In this document: positions 1 through 10,978 of the stretch, one piece after another | Position numbering within the stretch: position 1 is the stretch's first letter | How the letters are laid out: every line of letters begins with the position of its first letter | Assembly: GCA_026686845.1 (NCBI GenBank) | Contig: JAIVEN010000024.1 | Span: 5,319,501-5,383,500, forward strand | Reading direction: 5' to 3' | Length of the DNA stretch: 64,000 bases | From: Adenanthera pavonina | Lineage: Eukaryota; Streptophyta; Magnoliopsida; Fabales; Fabaceae | Position numbers and translations under genes: made by a program | The notes under the pieces: generated by a model | What the model was told of the DNA's origin: nothing | What the model saw: the letters and a program-made list of their open reading frames with translations, nothing else | Databases searched by the model: none

Positions 1-162
1 GAAAGTGGCCATAACTGCTTTCCACCCATTCTTTGACAGGTTACCTCCAATGTGTTTATCCTTACCAAATTGTTTGAAGCATAATTTGATGAACAGCTCA
101 AATGAATAGTGATCCCATGTAATCTTTTTCTTTTTACGTTGCTCATAGTTATAAATTTGACC
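1..162 (-). CDS. Partial exon, Myb/SANT-like DNA-binding domain protein
   Basis: Read from 162 down to 1 on the minus strand, the frame is open. It encodes a basic stretch (QRKKKK) followed by ITWDHYSFELFIKLC and GGNLSKNGWKAVMATF. This is the pattern of the plant Myb/SANT-like domain (a tryptophan at the start of helix 1, an LC..Q motif, then a GW/GY-K motif), found in L10-interacting-MYB-like proteins and in Harbinger-associated proteins. A TAA lies in frame just upstream (163-165), so the segment is either an internal exon entered by an AG acceptor near 150-160 or a remnant. The exon runs off the window edge, so neither function nor integrity can be settled. A transposon-derived origin is as possible as a host transcription factor. 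Confidence 0.45.
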
Positions 163-1734
163 TTATCATCAAAATAATGCATTCACTAAGTCCATATATG
201 GGGTTATTGTCTCTAACAGTAACTTACTTCAATATAGTCAAAGTTAAAAACCATGCTTTGATGATACAGATTAAAATAATACCTAATTAAAAATCATGCT
301 TAAATAATACTAACTATGCAGGTTTCATTAAAAGTTTTAAAATCAATACAGATTAAAATAAGTAGATTAAGAAACTCCAAAATGCAAGAGATAAGAAATA
401 GATACAAGTCTAACTGTGAATTAGCTTCATGACATATACCCAAAGAACATAGCATATGCATATAAACAAAGTAGTTAAACCCCATTTTCCAAATTTATCT
501 ACTTTTATACATAGAGAAATCCATAGAAATTGATATTTTTGGAACTCAACTTATGCATATACTACAACACATACTTATTATAACAATGCATACAAACAAC
601 TCAAGATATATGTAGACTCAGCACATGCTTACAGACATGCTGAAAATAATACCAAAGAAATCCTACTTGAACAAGTTAGTAAGAACCATTTATTACCTTT
701 TAGGCATCTCACTAAAAGGATATACAAAAGTCACTAGTTGTAGCATAAATCAATTTATTTTCTTGGTGATGGGTTCTGCCAAAACCTAATTTTCATTCTC
801 CATATAATAAATGATTTTCATTCATTCAAAAGTGAAAGAAGCTTCACCAAGCAGCAAGTGGAAATTATAGTATTACTCTATCCTAATGTGCTTGCTCTTG
901 CTCATACAAAAGGCTTGCAGATACTAGCATGTTCATCACTCTAATCTAATGATGTTATAGAAATTTAGGACACATAAATAACAAAGCCTCTACTCATCCA
1001 TCACAATTGTAGCGCATAATATATGACAAAATCTACATGCATCCTCACAGGATAGTGCCATCATATTTTTTTCTTTAAATCAAAAGGGGTTTAGACCCGA
1101 AATTAATATTCAGGGGGCTCAATATTCTGTCTATCTTTTACTAAAAGTGTCCCACATCCCACAGGAACAAAGTCATCCATCAACAAAAATTTTTTAACCA
1201 ACAATTACTAAACAAAATGCAATCGATAATTTCTATCATTTGGCCCTTTAATATTTTTCCATGAATAGGCATTTCTATTTGAACAACAAACAATAAACAA
1301 AACATCTTGGACAATTACTATTGTGAATACATAAGGTTAATCTTAGTACTTCATATTGCATTCTCCTAATAAAATTTTTAATTTGAAGCATGGAAGAAAC
1401 AAGACAAAGAGCAAGTTCTTTTTGTAATGAAGAGACAGAGATTAATCAAAGAGATTGAAAAGAAAGTCAAGTATGACATCTTATGGAAAAATGAAGTAGA
1501 CAGAGTAGGCAGAGTGTATACCTATTTCGAGCTAAAAGAACACCCTGCCAAAGTAACTAATCATAAAATTGTTAATGCTACTAGCTAGCCTTTTTATGTT
1601 ATATATAAATATGGTAGACGAGTTAGGGGAAAGAAAACCTTATGCATCATGACATATTGAATAAACACAGAAGTAATCATGGCTTATATGTTCAGAATCA
1701 ATACTAGGCTAGAGAGACTCACAGAGACTTCACC
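163..1734. other. AT-rich stretch without recognisable gene
   Basis: I see no convincing coding frame, RNA gene or bounded repeat here. If the Myb/SANT-like exon at 1-162 belongs to a gene on the minus strand, this stretch would be its upstream intron. That is inference only. Confidence 0.4.
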
Positions 1735-1873
1735 AGCGGCAAAGTATGTTCATTGGTCCATGGGTTTTGGGTGTCACACTCGGAAGCTTTAGGAAATTGA
1801 CAACCACGACTGCAAAAGATCCTTCAAGTATAGATCTACAAAAACACGGAAACAGAGTTGCCATGAAGCTGGA

Positions 1874-1995
1874 CTCATGAGTTGATGAAAGAAGTTTCAG
1901 AAGCTGCCATGAAGCAACCCAATCACAAATCTGAAAAGAATGACAACTCACTGGAATCATTATCTCATGAGTTGATGAAAGAAGTTTCAGAAGCT
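1874..1995. repeat. 32-bp direct repeat pair spaced by 90 bp
   Basis: The 32 bases at 1874-1905 (beginning CTCATGAGTTGATGAAAG) recur exactly at 1964-1995. The offset is 90 bp, a multiple of three, so an open + frame (1882-2166) stays open across both copies and repeats the residues MKEVSEA. The sequence after each copy has diverged. On the minus strand the same segment is pyrimidine-rich and could be the 5' leader of a gene running left (2225 to about 1735, with a GTGAAG donor-like site near 1731). Neither reading has homology support that I recognise. Confidence 0.55.
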
Positions 1996-2225
1996 TCTGA
2001 AGAAATCATCCAAGGAACAGAGGAGATGCCGTCACTGCCAGTCACATGGAGCACAATAGACATGCCGATGAAGGAAGGAAGGAAGTCGATGGTCCGAATG
2101 AGGGAGGAATCACTGGATTGTGAGGCTTGGTTTTCAGAGCTTTTGGGTGACTCCGTACATGGGTGAGAGAAGAAAAAGAAAAAGGCGAGAAAATAGAGAG
2201 CTCGGTGTTTTACGCTGGAGAAAAA

Positions 2226-5166
2226 AAACAGGTCAAATGGTCATCTTTGCACCATTATTATTTTAATTAAAAAATTCATGATCTTAATGCAGGTTTTCTA
2301 AAAGGAAAAGCTTGTGTCAAGGTATGTTAAGTAAACTTCAGTTTTGGGCCCGTTTCATTTTTTCAAAAGGCACGTTTGTGACAGCCAAACAGAGACCTCT
2401 CAAAAAGTCCAGTTTAAAAGTATGGTTCAGTTTGTAAAAAGGTGAACTAAACAACCACTAAGTACAAGTGAGGTATAAATAAAGAGAAGCTACAAATATG
2501 AGATTTGAATTTAAAAAGGTGGAGGGAAAAATTTTATCCAATAAACTATCAATTTCAATAACTTAATAGAGGCATGAAGTGACTAAATAGAGGTATGAAA
2601 TCAAGAGGGAGTTATTATTAGTATCATATGTACTTGGTGGAAGTTGAAATTGACTTTGAAATTTAGCACTCGTAATTGTCATCTTTAGAAGAATTGAAAT
2701 TTGAAATTGAATTATAGAGGGAAATTATCGTGTGTGCCAAATAATAGCAGTGTACTTGATGTTCATAAGTGCTAAATTTTATCGTTAAATGAAACAAAAA
2801 TTTAAATGTGAGTAAGAAATGTAAACAATATATATAGTACATATAATATATAAATGTTCAGAAAACTGCTAGTTATATGAATTAAATGGATTAAGGAAGG
2901 TTTTCATTATCCGATATAAATGGTAGTGATTAACAAATGTTAAACTTTTCTGTTTTTTTTGATTAATAAAACTCGTAATTTGAGATTAACAAAGGTTAAC
3001 AATATAAAAGATGGAGGGATTTCTATTCATTAGGCACAAGAGTGTCTTCATCCTCCTTTTCTATTTACATTAGTTATGCTAGTAAATAATAAATTATGAA
3101 CTAAAAATAATTTTTAAAAATAACTACTAATTAATTAGGTATTAACAATAAGAAATGTTTTTTAAAAAAAAGTAGACAAAATGAAAAGGCTTAATAATTA
3201 TTAAAAAATATGTATTAATAAAAAATGTGTGGAAAAGGATTAATACTATGGTACTAATATTGCTTAAATTGATTTTACAAAAATGTTACACATAACTGTG
3301 CATTACAAAAAAAAATTATTGGTTGTCGTAAATAAAATTTAGAATGCAATACTAAATATGAGACAAAATATGATTCAGCAATTAAATGAAAACAAATTGT
3401 TCTGAATGAGTTGGAAGTAAAGTAAAAAATCAGGCCCCACAAAACTCGTCAAAAGAAAAAAGAAGAAGACTGGTGTGGCAGAAATTAAAAAAAAAAAAAA
3501 CACATGGCAGTATATAAATGCTTCTACACAGAGCCCAATAGTTAAGCCACTACTACGCATTAGCCATAAGTTTGGCTTCATCCTCCTTTTTTTATTATGT
3601 ATTTGATGTATTTGATACCATTCTCGCTTTTAATTTCTAATCATTCTCCCTGTTAAACTAATAACACATTTATAATCATAACAAAATAATGAGTAATCAA
3701 TCATCAATAACACTAAACTTCAATATTTTTATTCAAAGTCCATTTAACACATTATATAGGAGAAGACCTAATATTATGCGGTGTTTGGTGCAACACAAGA
3801 TATTCCACAATATATGTTTTAATAGAGTAGTTAAAAAAATGAATTTCTTTTGACAAAATACCCTTTACAATGTTTTGGACCCTGTTTCTCTAAAACTGAG
3901 AAACAGTAGCACCATGAGAAAGATTATTTTTACTCAATGCTTTGCCACTTTTAAAATTTAAAAGAAAAAAGCAATTATTTTTTATTAAAAAAATTATACA
4001 AAGAATCAATCTAAACGGTATAGATTTGCTATAGCAGCAAATCTGATTACATTTTGTTGATCTCATACAGATAGATGATAATAAGAAAAATGATACCCAC
4101 CATATTAAAATTGAGAAAAAAAAAAGCACATCACTTGCTTCAAAAAACTAGAAATACAAGAAGAAATTCAATTAAATGAAAAACTTCCCATAGTATATAT
4201 TCTTGCTGAAGATAAAAGATTGGCTCGTCAGTTCATCAACGCCTTCTATACAGTCCTAGTTACAAAGATATGCATCTCACTTTCAAGTACCTACTGTAAT
4301 ATCTTGCATTCCACATAGATGATAAATAATATGTAGGTGGAATCTTTGCAAGAATTCTTTTGTTCCATTATGAGGTATGCATCTTCAAATTGTGAATAAC
4401 ATCCTAAATAAATAGCAAAAACAATTCCTTAGAACTTCCAGAGTGAAGATCATGCCTAGCATAACACATTATCACATAATATGATTGGTAAAAGCAATCA
4501 CAAATAATAGTGTTTCATTGATAGGACAATCATTGTTAAGTTATTTAATACTATTTTAAATTTGTATATGTCCATCATAGGGACATTTTGACAAGCAAAA
4601 CAATAAGATCTCATACCTCAAGTTTCAAAGAAAGCATATATACTACTGAAAAAGTTATATTATATTCCTAACTCTAATCACATTAAGTTCAATGGTTCAT
4701 TCAAACTCGAGAATAGAGCTATTCAAGTCCATCACAAATAACCTTCTAAGCATGACATCCATAAAATTTCCTCCACTTTTGTAAGATTTCCCCAACCCTA
4801 GCCCTATTATGAATACCTCAAACCTTTTCTTCTTTTTCCCAAAATGGCTACTGAATTCTCTAGCAGTATTTTGGCAAATTATTCAAGCCAAACTTGTATC
4901 TTCTTTTTTTCAAGAAAGATAAGAAAAGCACCATAATTGCCAAGTTCAGTGACAGTTCTTGGTTTTAGACATTTTTAGTTTCTTTTTATTTTAAAATATT
5001 TAGTTTGACCCTTATAATGTAAAAAATGCAATATATTCCCCATATTTTACAAATACGCCTTTTTAACATTGCAGAGGTTTACACAGTGCTAAAAAGTGCA
5101 TGATAAAAGGTTCCTTACTAACAAGAGCATGTAGAAAACAATATGAAGAACTTGGATAGGATGAAT
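2226..5166. other. AT-rich intergenic stretch
   Basis: No supported gene. Open frames on both strands are short and low-complexity (phenylalanine/leucine-rich from poly-A/T runs). Two loosely similar 40-bp segments (about 3030-3069 and 3557-3596, sharing CTTCATCCTCCTTTT) are the only internal repetition I noticed. Confidence 0.5.
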
Positions 5167-5176
5167 GCTTAAAAGC

Positions 5177-6458
5177 AATGTTATAAAAACCGGACTAGTC
5201 ACTAGACCAATTAAGACACCGATTCAAGGTTCAATGGTTTAATCAAAGTTAGATTGAGGTCGAATCGGTCATAACTAAACTCCTTCCGATACCTATTATG
5301 AGTCATTTTCTAAAGGTTTCTTGATCCTAAATATATACAAAATGATTGAAGCATTCAATTTTTTTCACAAATGCCCTTATTGATTGCACTTTGTAATTAA
5401 TACGATGTGACAATTAAATCAATTTAATTAAGGTTGTTTTGTAAAGTAATGAAAATTTTTAAAAAATTTAGTGTCTAATTTTTTAATCTATATGATGTAG
5501 TTAAAAATAAAACACATTTGGGATTGGAGGTATTTTTTAAATTTTATATTAATTGTTTTAGATAAAAATAAAAATAAATGTATGATTAATAAATTATAAA
5601 TATATAAAAGTTAATTATAAATTATTATTGATGTTTTATTATAGTAAATTATTTATCATTTTTTGTATAAAATATTTGTGATTTATCTTTTAATTTCTTT
5701 AAAAAACATTCAATTTTCTTTTATCCCAATATGTGCCTTCCCAAGACAATCCCTTCTCAGTAGGGATTGAAGGTCCCTTTTTTTTCCCCAGTTTTTCACA
5801 AATCCATCTTTTCCTTCTAAAATGTTGTCTTATTCTTTGCCTTTTTTATTATTTCCTTATGATTTCACCATCCAAGAATACTTTTGCCTAGAACTAAGAA
5901 AACTTTTGAATTCTTTTCTATAGAACATTAAATGCTCACCTAATGTTAGTCTCCACACCCTAAAACTACTCTCTAGAACTATCTTCTCAAAAACTATTTC
6001 AACACATTCCTCCGCTCCTCCGAAAATGTCGCCTTCTTCTTTGATTTTGCATCATCACAGAGGGCGTTCAATTATTTTGTCATCTACTATCTTCATTTTT
6101 GCTAAGGCTGAAATTGAGAAGGAAAGAAAAAAGAATGAGGAAAGCTTGGAATTTTTTTTTTTTTAACCTCCTCCTTCAATTGTCTTCTTTTTTCTTTCCT
6201 TGCTCTTTTTTCTTCTCCACCAGTCTTCTTTTCTTTCTATTCTTCCTCTCTGTTGATGATTGATCTTCTGCTTCAGTTTTTACATTGAATCAGTTTGAAT
6301 AAGCAAATCGTTAGTTTTTTTTGTTTGCACCGATTTTTGACCAGTCTTACCTGTTTTCAATCGGTTTTTTTGTGTGGCTGGTTCTCTTCATATTTGAGAC
6401 TAGACTAAACATTGGTTCTTGGTTCAACCAACCATTCTGGTCCTATTTTCTTAACACT
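5177..6458. mobile_element. Non-autonomous DNA transposon with terminal inverted repeats
   Basis: The left end reads AATGTTATAAAAACCGGAC. The right end, reverse-complemented, reads AGTGTTAAGAAAATAGGACC, so the ends are imperfect inverted repeats. The flanks GCTTAAAAGC (5167-5176) and GCTCAAAAGC (6459-6468) look like a 10-bp target duplication with one mismatch, in the size range of Mutator-like elements. The interior has CCGG/AACCGG-type subterminal motifs at both ends (for example near 5190-5290 and 6340-6420) and no transposase. A related, shorter copy lies at 36926-37532. Its flanks resemble these, so part of the apparent duplication may belong to the element itself. Confidence 0.6.
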
Positions 6459-6468
6459 GCTCAAAAGC

Positions 6469-7733
6469 TCAAATGAGCATGCTATCTAGCATAGTAAGCC
6501 TTAGCTTTTTATCTTTGTTGCAAACAACAAAAATTATATGAGCAACCACCCCTTTTAGTTACTTCTCATTTCTTAGAAATGACAATAATGTCTCTAGGGA
6601 CACGGTAATCTTATGTTTCACATATTGGAAAGGACAAGTGGCCTTGTGGGAATGTGATAGGGACTTAGGTAGTATACAATTACCACATTGAGTTGTATGC
6701 CCTATGTGGTATGGGTTAGTTCTCTCACTTCAATAACTAGTTTTTAGGAGAAGTTTCCTTGTCCCACTTGAGAATCCATCAGAATGCAACATTTATCATC
6801 GAGATCAAAACTTTGGACGAATTTGCTACAAGTTATTATTAACAAATGTTTACTTAAAGGAATCTATCAAAGTTACAAAAATTTGCTTTGATGTAACAGC
6901 TAAGTAGGATATTGCTTCTAGCCTAAGTTGTGTTATATACATCCTTTATGAAGGCCTCAACACAATATATATATATATGTAAGATATTGGTATAGAAAAG
7001 AAGGAAGAGGTAGGAAGAGAGAGAGAGAGAGAGAGAGAGAAGAATGAATGGAATATGATTCAACTAACTGAACGAGTTTTCCCTCCAATACAAACACCCT
7101 CTTATAGAGAGTCTCAGTTTGTTAGTTGCTAACGGATACTAACCTCCTAACTAACTCCTCAACTTCTTATTTCACTAACATATTAGATACATACAAGATA
7201 AAGGTCATACTGTAGCAAACAAAAGTGTACATATATGCATTGTGCAATCAAAATAATATAAGATTGATTTGTTAACTAGTTAGTAAATTTACTATCTTTA
7301 TAATATGCTTGAAAGTATTTAAATATTAGAAATAAAGGATGCACTTGTTAGAAATTTGGTGTTTCAAAAAATTAGCCTTTACAACATGTTCTTTGCCAAC
7401 CTTGCCAATAAATAGAAAAGAAAATATGGGAATCTTGTTAAGGAGAAAGCAAGAGAAAAGGATTAAAATAATTTATAGTCATTTTCCTTTACTAAGTAGG
7501 TGAATATTCACTGCTAGGACCACAATCTGATAAGACTTCAATACTTAAAATAATTAATTTTCTATAATGGTCATTGAAAAGCCATATGAGAATCAAGCAA
7601 AATATATTCCATAAAGAATTGGAGTGATCTCTAAAGCAATAATTGCCAGAAATTATTAGCATGCCAAAGATGTAAAAGAAACAATAGCAGGCTAAAGAAG
7701 TGGCCATAATAAAGGAGAAGTAGCATATATTAC
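6469..7733. other. Intergenic stretch with GA microsatellite and LTR-like segment
   Basis: A (GA)n run occupies about 7015-7041, next to an (AT)n run near 6964-6978. The 203-bp segment 6978-7180 starts TGTAAG and ends CTAACA, and its minus strand resembles a short LTR (TGTTAGTGAAATAAG at the start). I see no matching target duplication, so it is only a candidate. No gene is supported. Confidence 0.4.
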
Positions 7734-7953
7734 CTTGACTTCCCTATAGCCTTTCACATCTACGTGTAACTCACAATCCCCAATTGCTTGGTTATGTAAA
7801 GGAAATTGCATCTGCTGTTGCTTCTGCAAACCCAAAAAATTTGTGAGCATTAGGAAGAAAAAGAGTACTAATGTCTTTATTATCACAGTCATTTGGCACC
7901 ATTGACAAGACTTCCACAAATAGCCAAATGCTTTATGGAATGTAGCTTCTCCC
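7734..7953 (-). other. Exon-like segments of unknown protein, possibly decayed
   Basis: On the minus strand, 7823-7734 is exactly 30 codons. It is bounded by a TTTGCAG acceptor and an AAG/GTAATA donor and reads KQQQMQFPLHNQ...GYREVK with no low-complexity bias. Just upstream, 7953-7892 follows a TTTGATAG acceptor and encodes LHSIKHLAICGSLVNGAK before a TGA. No good GT donor follows that segment, which suggests a broken gene or a wrong model. The balanced amino-acid composition and consistent splice sites are the only evidence for coding. I do not recognise the family. Confidence 0.3.
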
Positions 7954-8511
7954 CTATCAAAAACAAAGAGGGTGACAATGAAGAGAGAAGCAAAGAGAAA
8001 TTAGATCTAATGGGGTAAAAATGAATCATTTAATTTCAAAGATATCTATTAAACACAATGAAAAGTCCTCAAGCACATGAGCAGGCGCACAAACACACAA
8101 AATTAAGTTGGAGGGAATGCCACCAAAATGAAAAGACCACGAGCAACAAAACTTGATGTGGAGCAATAAACTAAAACAATATCTTGGTGTGCATAGAAGA
8201 AAGTCAAGCGACATCTTCAAGCAATATTATCAATGACAAACTGATCATTAAACCAACAAGGACATTGGTTTATAGTTCACTAGTCAAATTGTGGATGAAT
8301 GGATGTAATTAAATTCATAGTTTTAATTTTCAATAATATATTAAAAAATTATATAAGGAAAAAATACAATAATAATAAATTGTATAATTTAACACTTAAA
8401 TCCAAATAAATTAATACCTATTCATAATCATAAAATAACTTATCATGGACAAAAATATTAATCATCATAATATTCATTCAAATTAAATCCAGTGGTTAAG
8501 TCATTAGTATC
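7954..8511. other. AT-rich stretch without recognisable gene
   Basis: Nothing with coding or repeat structure that I can support lies between the exon-like segments and the end of the hAT transposase remnant. Confidence 0.4.
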
Positions 8512-9130
8512 TCAATCAGGAAAACCACCAACATCATCATGTTTAACCTCAACATCATCAAATGAATCCAACTGTGGAGGCTCCAGAATTTTTATATCTT
8601 CATCTTCTAATTATATATTTGAAAACAAATTAATAATTTAAGTCATTTAAAAATTCAAATATCAATCCAAAAAAAAATTAGAATATAAAAAGAATTTTCA
8701 CTTTGAAGATCTTCAACATTAAACTCAAGAGTTGTATCTTCTTCTTCCGCTATCCAAAACTCAACTTTGTCAATAGCTTCATAATCAATAGGATCATAAC
8801 TTCTCTTCTTTAGTTTTGACCTTACATGAAGAACAAAAATAAAAGTCACCAAGTAGAGGTTCAATGAAGTCTAAAAGGGTACATGACAATTTTTATTACC
8901 TATTTTGCAAACACAAGTTATTAACAAAAACCAGATCATTTAATCGTTGATGTTCCAATCTATTTCTTTTTTTTTTTTCATATGGATACATTCAAACAAA
9001 CTACAATTTAGCTCAACTCCTAAAGAAGAAGAAGTTTGGCTAAGAATACAAATTACAATCTTTTGCAATGTTAGAACACTACCCCATAACATGACCACCA
9101 CATATCTTCATCAAAGATATTCAATTATAT
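8512..9130 (-). pseudogene. hAT transposase remnant, C-terminal dimerisation part
   Basis: Reading down the minus strand from about 9117, one frame gives WWSCYG. After a one-base frameshift another gives LTLQKIVICILSQTSSS, ELNCSLFECIHMKKK and RNRLEHQRLNDLVFVNN. This is the signature of the hAT C-terminal dimerisation region. It is followed by two TAA codons, then KRSYDPIDYEAIDK, the usual acidic tail, a probable small intron (donor GTGAAA near 8703, acceptor before 8610), and a last exon ending in PD and TGA at 8512-8514. It belongs with the N-terminal and central part at 13508-14429 on the same strand. The roughly 250-300 residues between them are missing and are replaced by the gypsy fragment. 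Frameshift and stops show it is dead. Confidence 0.8.
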
Positions 9131-9201
9131 GACCAATAATAATTATAACAAATATTTGAAATTATAGTAAGGAAAATATGAGTAATAAATTGAAATTATA
9201 G

Positions 9202-10944
9202 ATCTACACTGACCATAAAAGTCTTAAGTATATCTTTGATCAGCGGGACTTGAACTTGAGATAGAGAAGATGGATGGAGCTTTTGAAGGATTATGATTGC
9301 AATATCATGTATCATCCAGGAAAGGCTAATGTTGTTGCGGATGCCTTAAGCAGGAAGACTATGGGTAGTCTAGCACATATGTCCAAAGTCAAGAGACCTA
9401 TTGTCAAGGAGTTTCAAAGCCTTATCGAAAATGGTGTACAATTTGGGATTACAAAGACTAGTTCGCTAGTAGCTAATGTGTAACTTCGTTCTACTTTAGT
9501 AGATAAAATTAAAATGGCACAAAATCAAGATCCCCAGTTGAAAGAGATTATGGATGGTATAAGTGAAGGGAAAATGCAGGAATTCATAATAGACTTGGAA
9601 GGTGTTTTGCATTGTGGTCACCGCCTATGTGTGCCAGACGTTGAAGAGTTAAGAAGAAAAATATTAGAAGAAGCTCATCACTCCGCTTACACTTTTCACC
9701 CAGGATCTAATAAGATGTATCAAGACTTGAGAGAATTGTATTGGTGGAAAGGGATGAAGAAGGATGTGGCAGAGTTTGTATCTAGATGTTTAGTGTGTCA
9801 ACAAGTAAAAGCAGAGCACCAAAAGCCTGCAGGTTTATTACAACAGATTGAAATTCCAGAGTGGAAATGGGAAAGGATCACTATGGATTTTGTGACGGGA
9901 CTACCTAGAACTCTTAAAGGGTATGACTCGATATGGGTGATTGTTGATCGATTGACCAAGTCTGCACATTTCTTGCCTATGAAGACAACATACAACACAG
10001 CCCAATATGCTAAAATCTACATAGATGAAATTGTCTCTCTTCATGGTGTGCCAATATTTGTAATCTCGGATCGTGGACCGCAATTTACCGCGAAGTTTTG
10101 GAAGTCTTTCCAAGAAGCTTTGGGAACTCGTGTAGATCTAAGCACAGCTTTTCATCCTCAAACAGATGGGCAATCAGAACGTACAATTCAAATATTAGAA
10201 GACATGCTCCATGACTGTGTTCTAGATTTTGGTGGGAGTTGGGATAAGTACTTACCCTTCATGGAATTTGCCTATAATAATAGCTATCAATCTAGTATTC
10301 AAATGGCACCATTTGAAGCATTATATGGAAGGCGTTGCAGAGCACCAATTGGTTGGTTTGAAGTTGGTGAGTCTAAACTCTTTGGTCCTGACTTAATTCA
10401 GGAATCAATAAATAATGTGAAGTTGATTCGTGAAAGACTTTTGACCGCACAGAATAGACAAAAAACATACGCTGACAAGAGAAGGCGTGACTTGGAGTTT
10501 GGAGTTGGAGACTCAATGTTCTTACGAGTATCTCCAATGAAAGGAATATTACGATTTGGGAAGAAGGGCAAGTTAAGCCCAAGATACATTGGCCCTTTTG
10601 AGGTGCTTGAAAAGGTAGGAGTAGTAGCCTATCGCTTAGCATTGCCACCGAATTTGGCAAGCATTCATCCTATTTTTCATGTGTCTATGCTTCGAAAATA
10701 CATGCCAGATCCTTCACATGTACTTGAATCATACACGACACAATTGGATGATCAACTTTCATACAAGGAGCAACCGATAGCCATAATTGATAGGCAAGTG
10801 AAGAGATTGAGAAATAAGGATATAGCTTCAGTCAAAGTAGTGTGGCAAAATCACTCTGAGAAGGAGGCAACATGGGAAGTTGAGGAAGTTATGCATAAGA
10901 ACTATCCCCATCTTTCTGAATCTCAAGGTAAGGCAATTATTTGA
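9202..10944 (+). pseudogene. Ty3/gypsy chromovirus pol fragment: RNase H tail, integrase, chromodomain
   Basis: The sequence enters abruptly within RNase H (YTDHKSLKYIFDQRDLNLR, then a TAG at 9262-9264) and continues through YHPGKANVVADALSRK to a second in-frame stop (TAA, 9481-9483). The 476-codon frame 9514-10944 then holds the integrase zinc finger (H55/H56...C92, C95), a complete D125-D186-E222 catalytic triad with 35 residues between the last two, a GPF-type C-terminal region (YIGPFEVLEKVG), and a chromodomain-like end (VWQNHSEKEATWE). This order and the chromodomain fit chromoviruses, perhaps the Tekay/Del lineage. Reverse transcriptase, protease, gag and the 5' LTR are absent. The + orientation is opposite to the hAT gene it interrupts. 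The element cannot be autonomous. Confidence 0.92.
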
Positions 10945-10978
10945 AATTCGGGGACCAAATTTCTAAAGGGGGAGAGAA

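Noticed and set aside
1882..2166. Open + frame of 94 codons over the 32-bp repeat
   Set aside because: No family recognised, no splice or promoter context. The minus strand looks equally like a gene leader, so I list only the repeat.
3030..3596. Two 40-bp similar segments as short LTRs
   Set aside because: Similarity is partial, and there are no TG/CA ends, target duplications or internal retroelement sequence.
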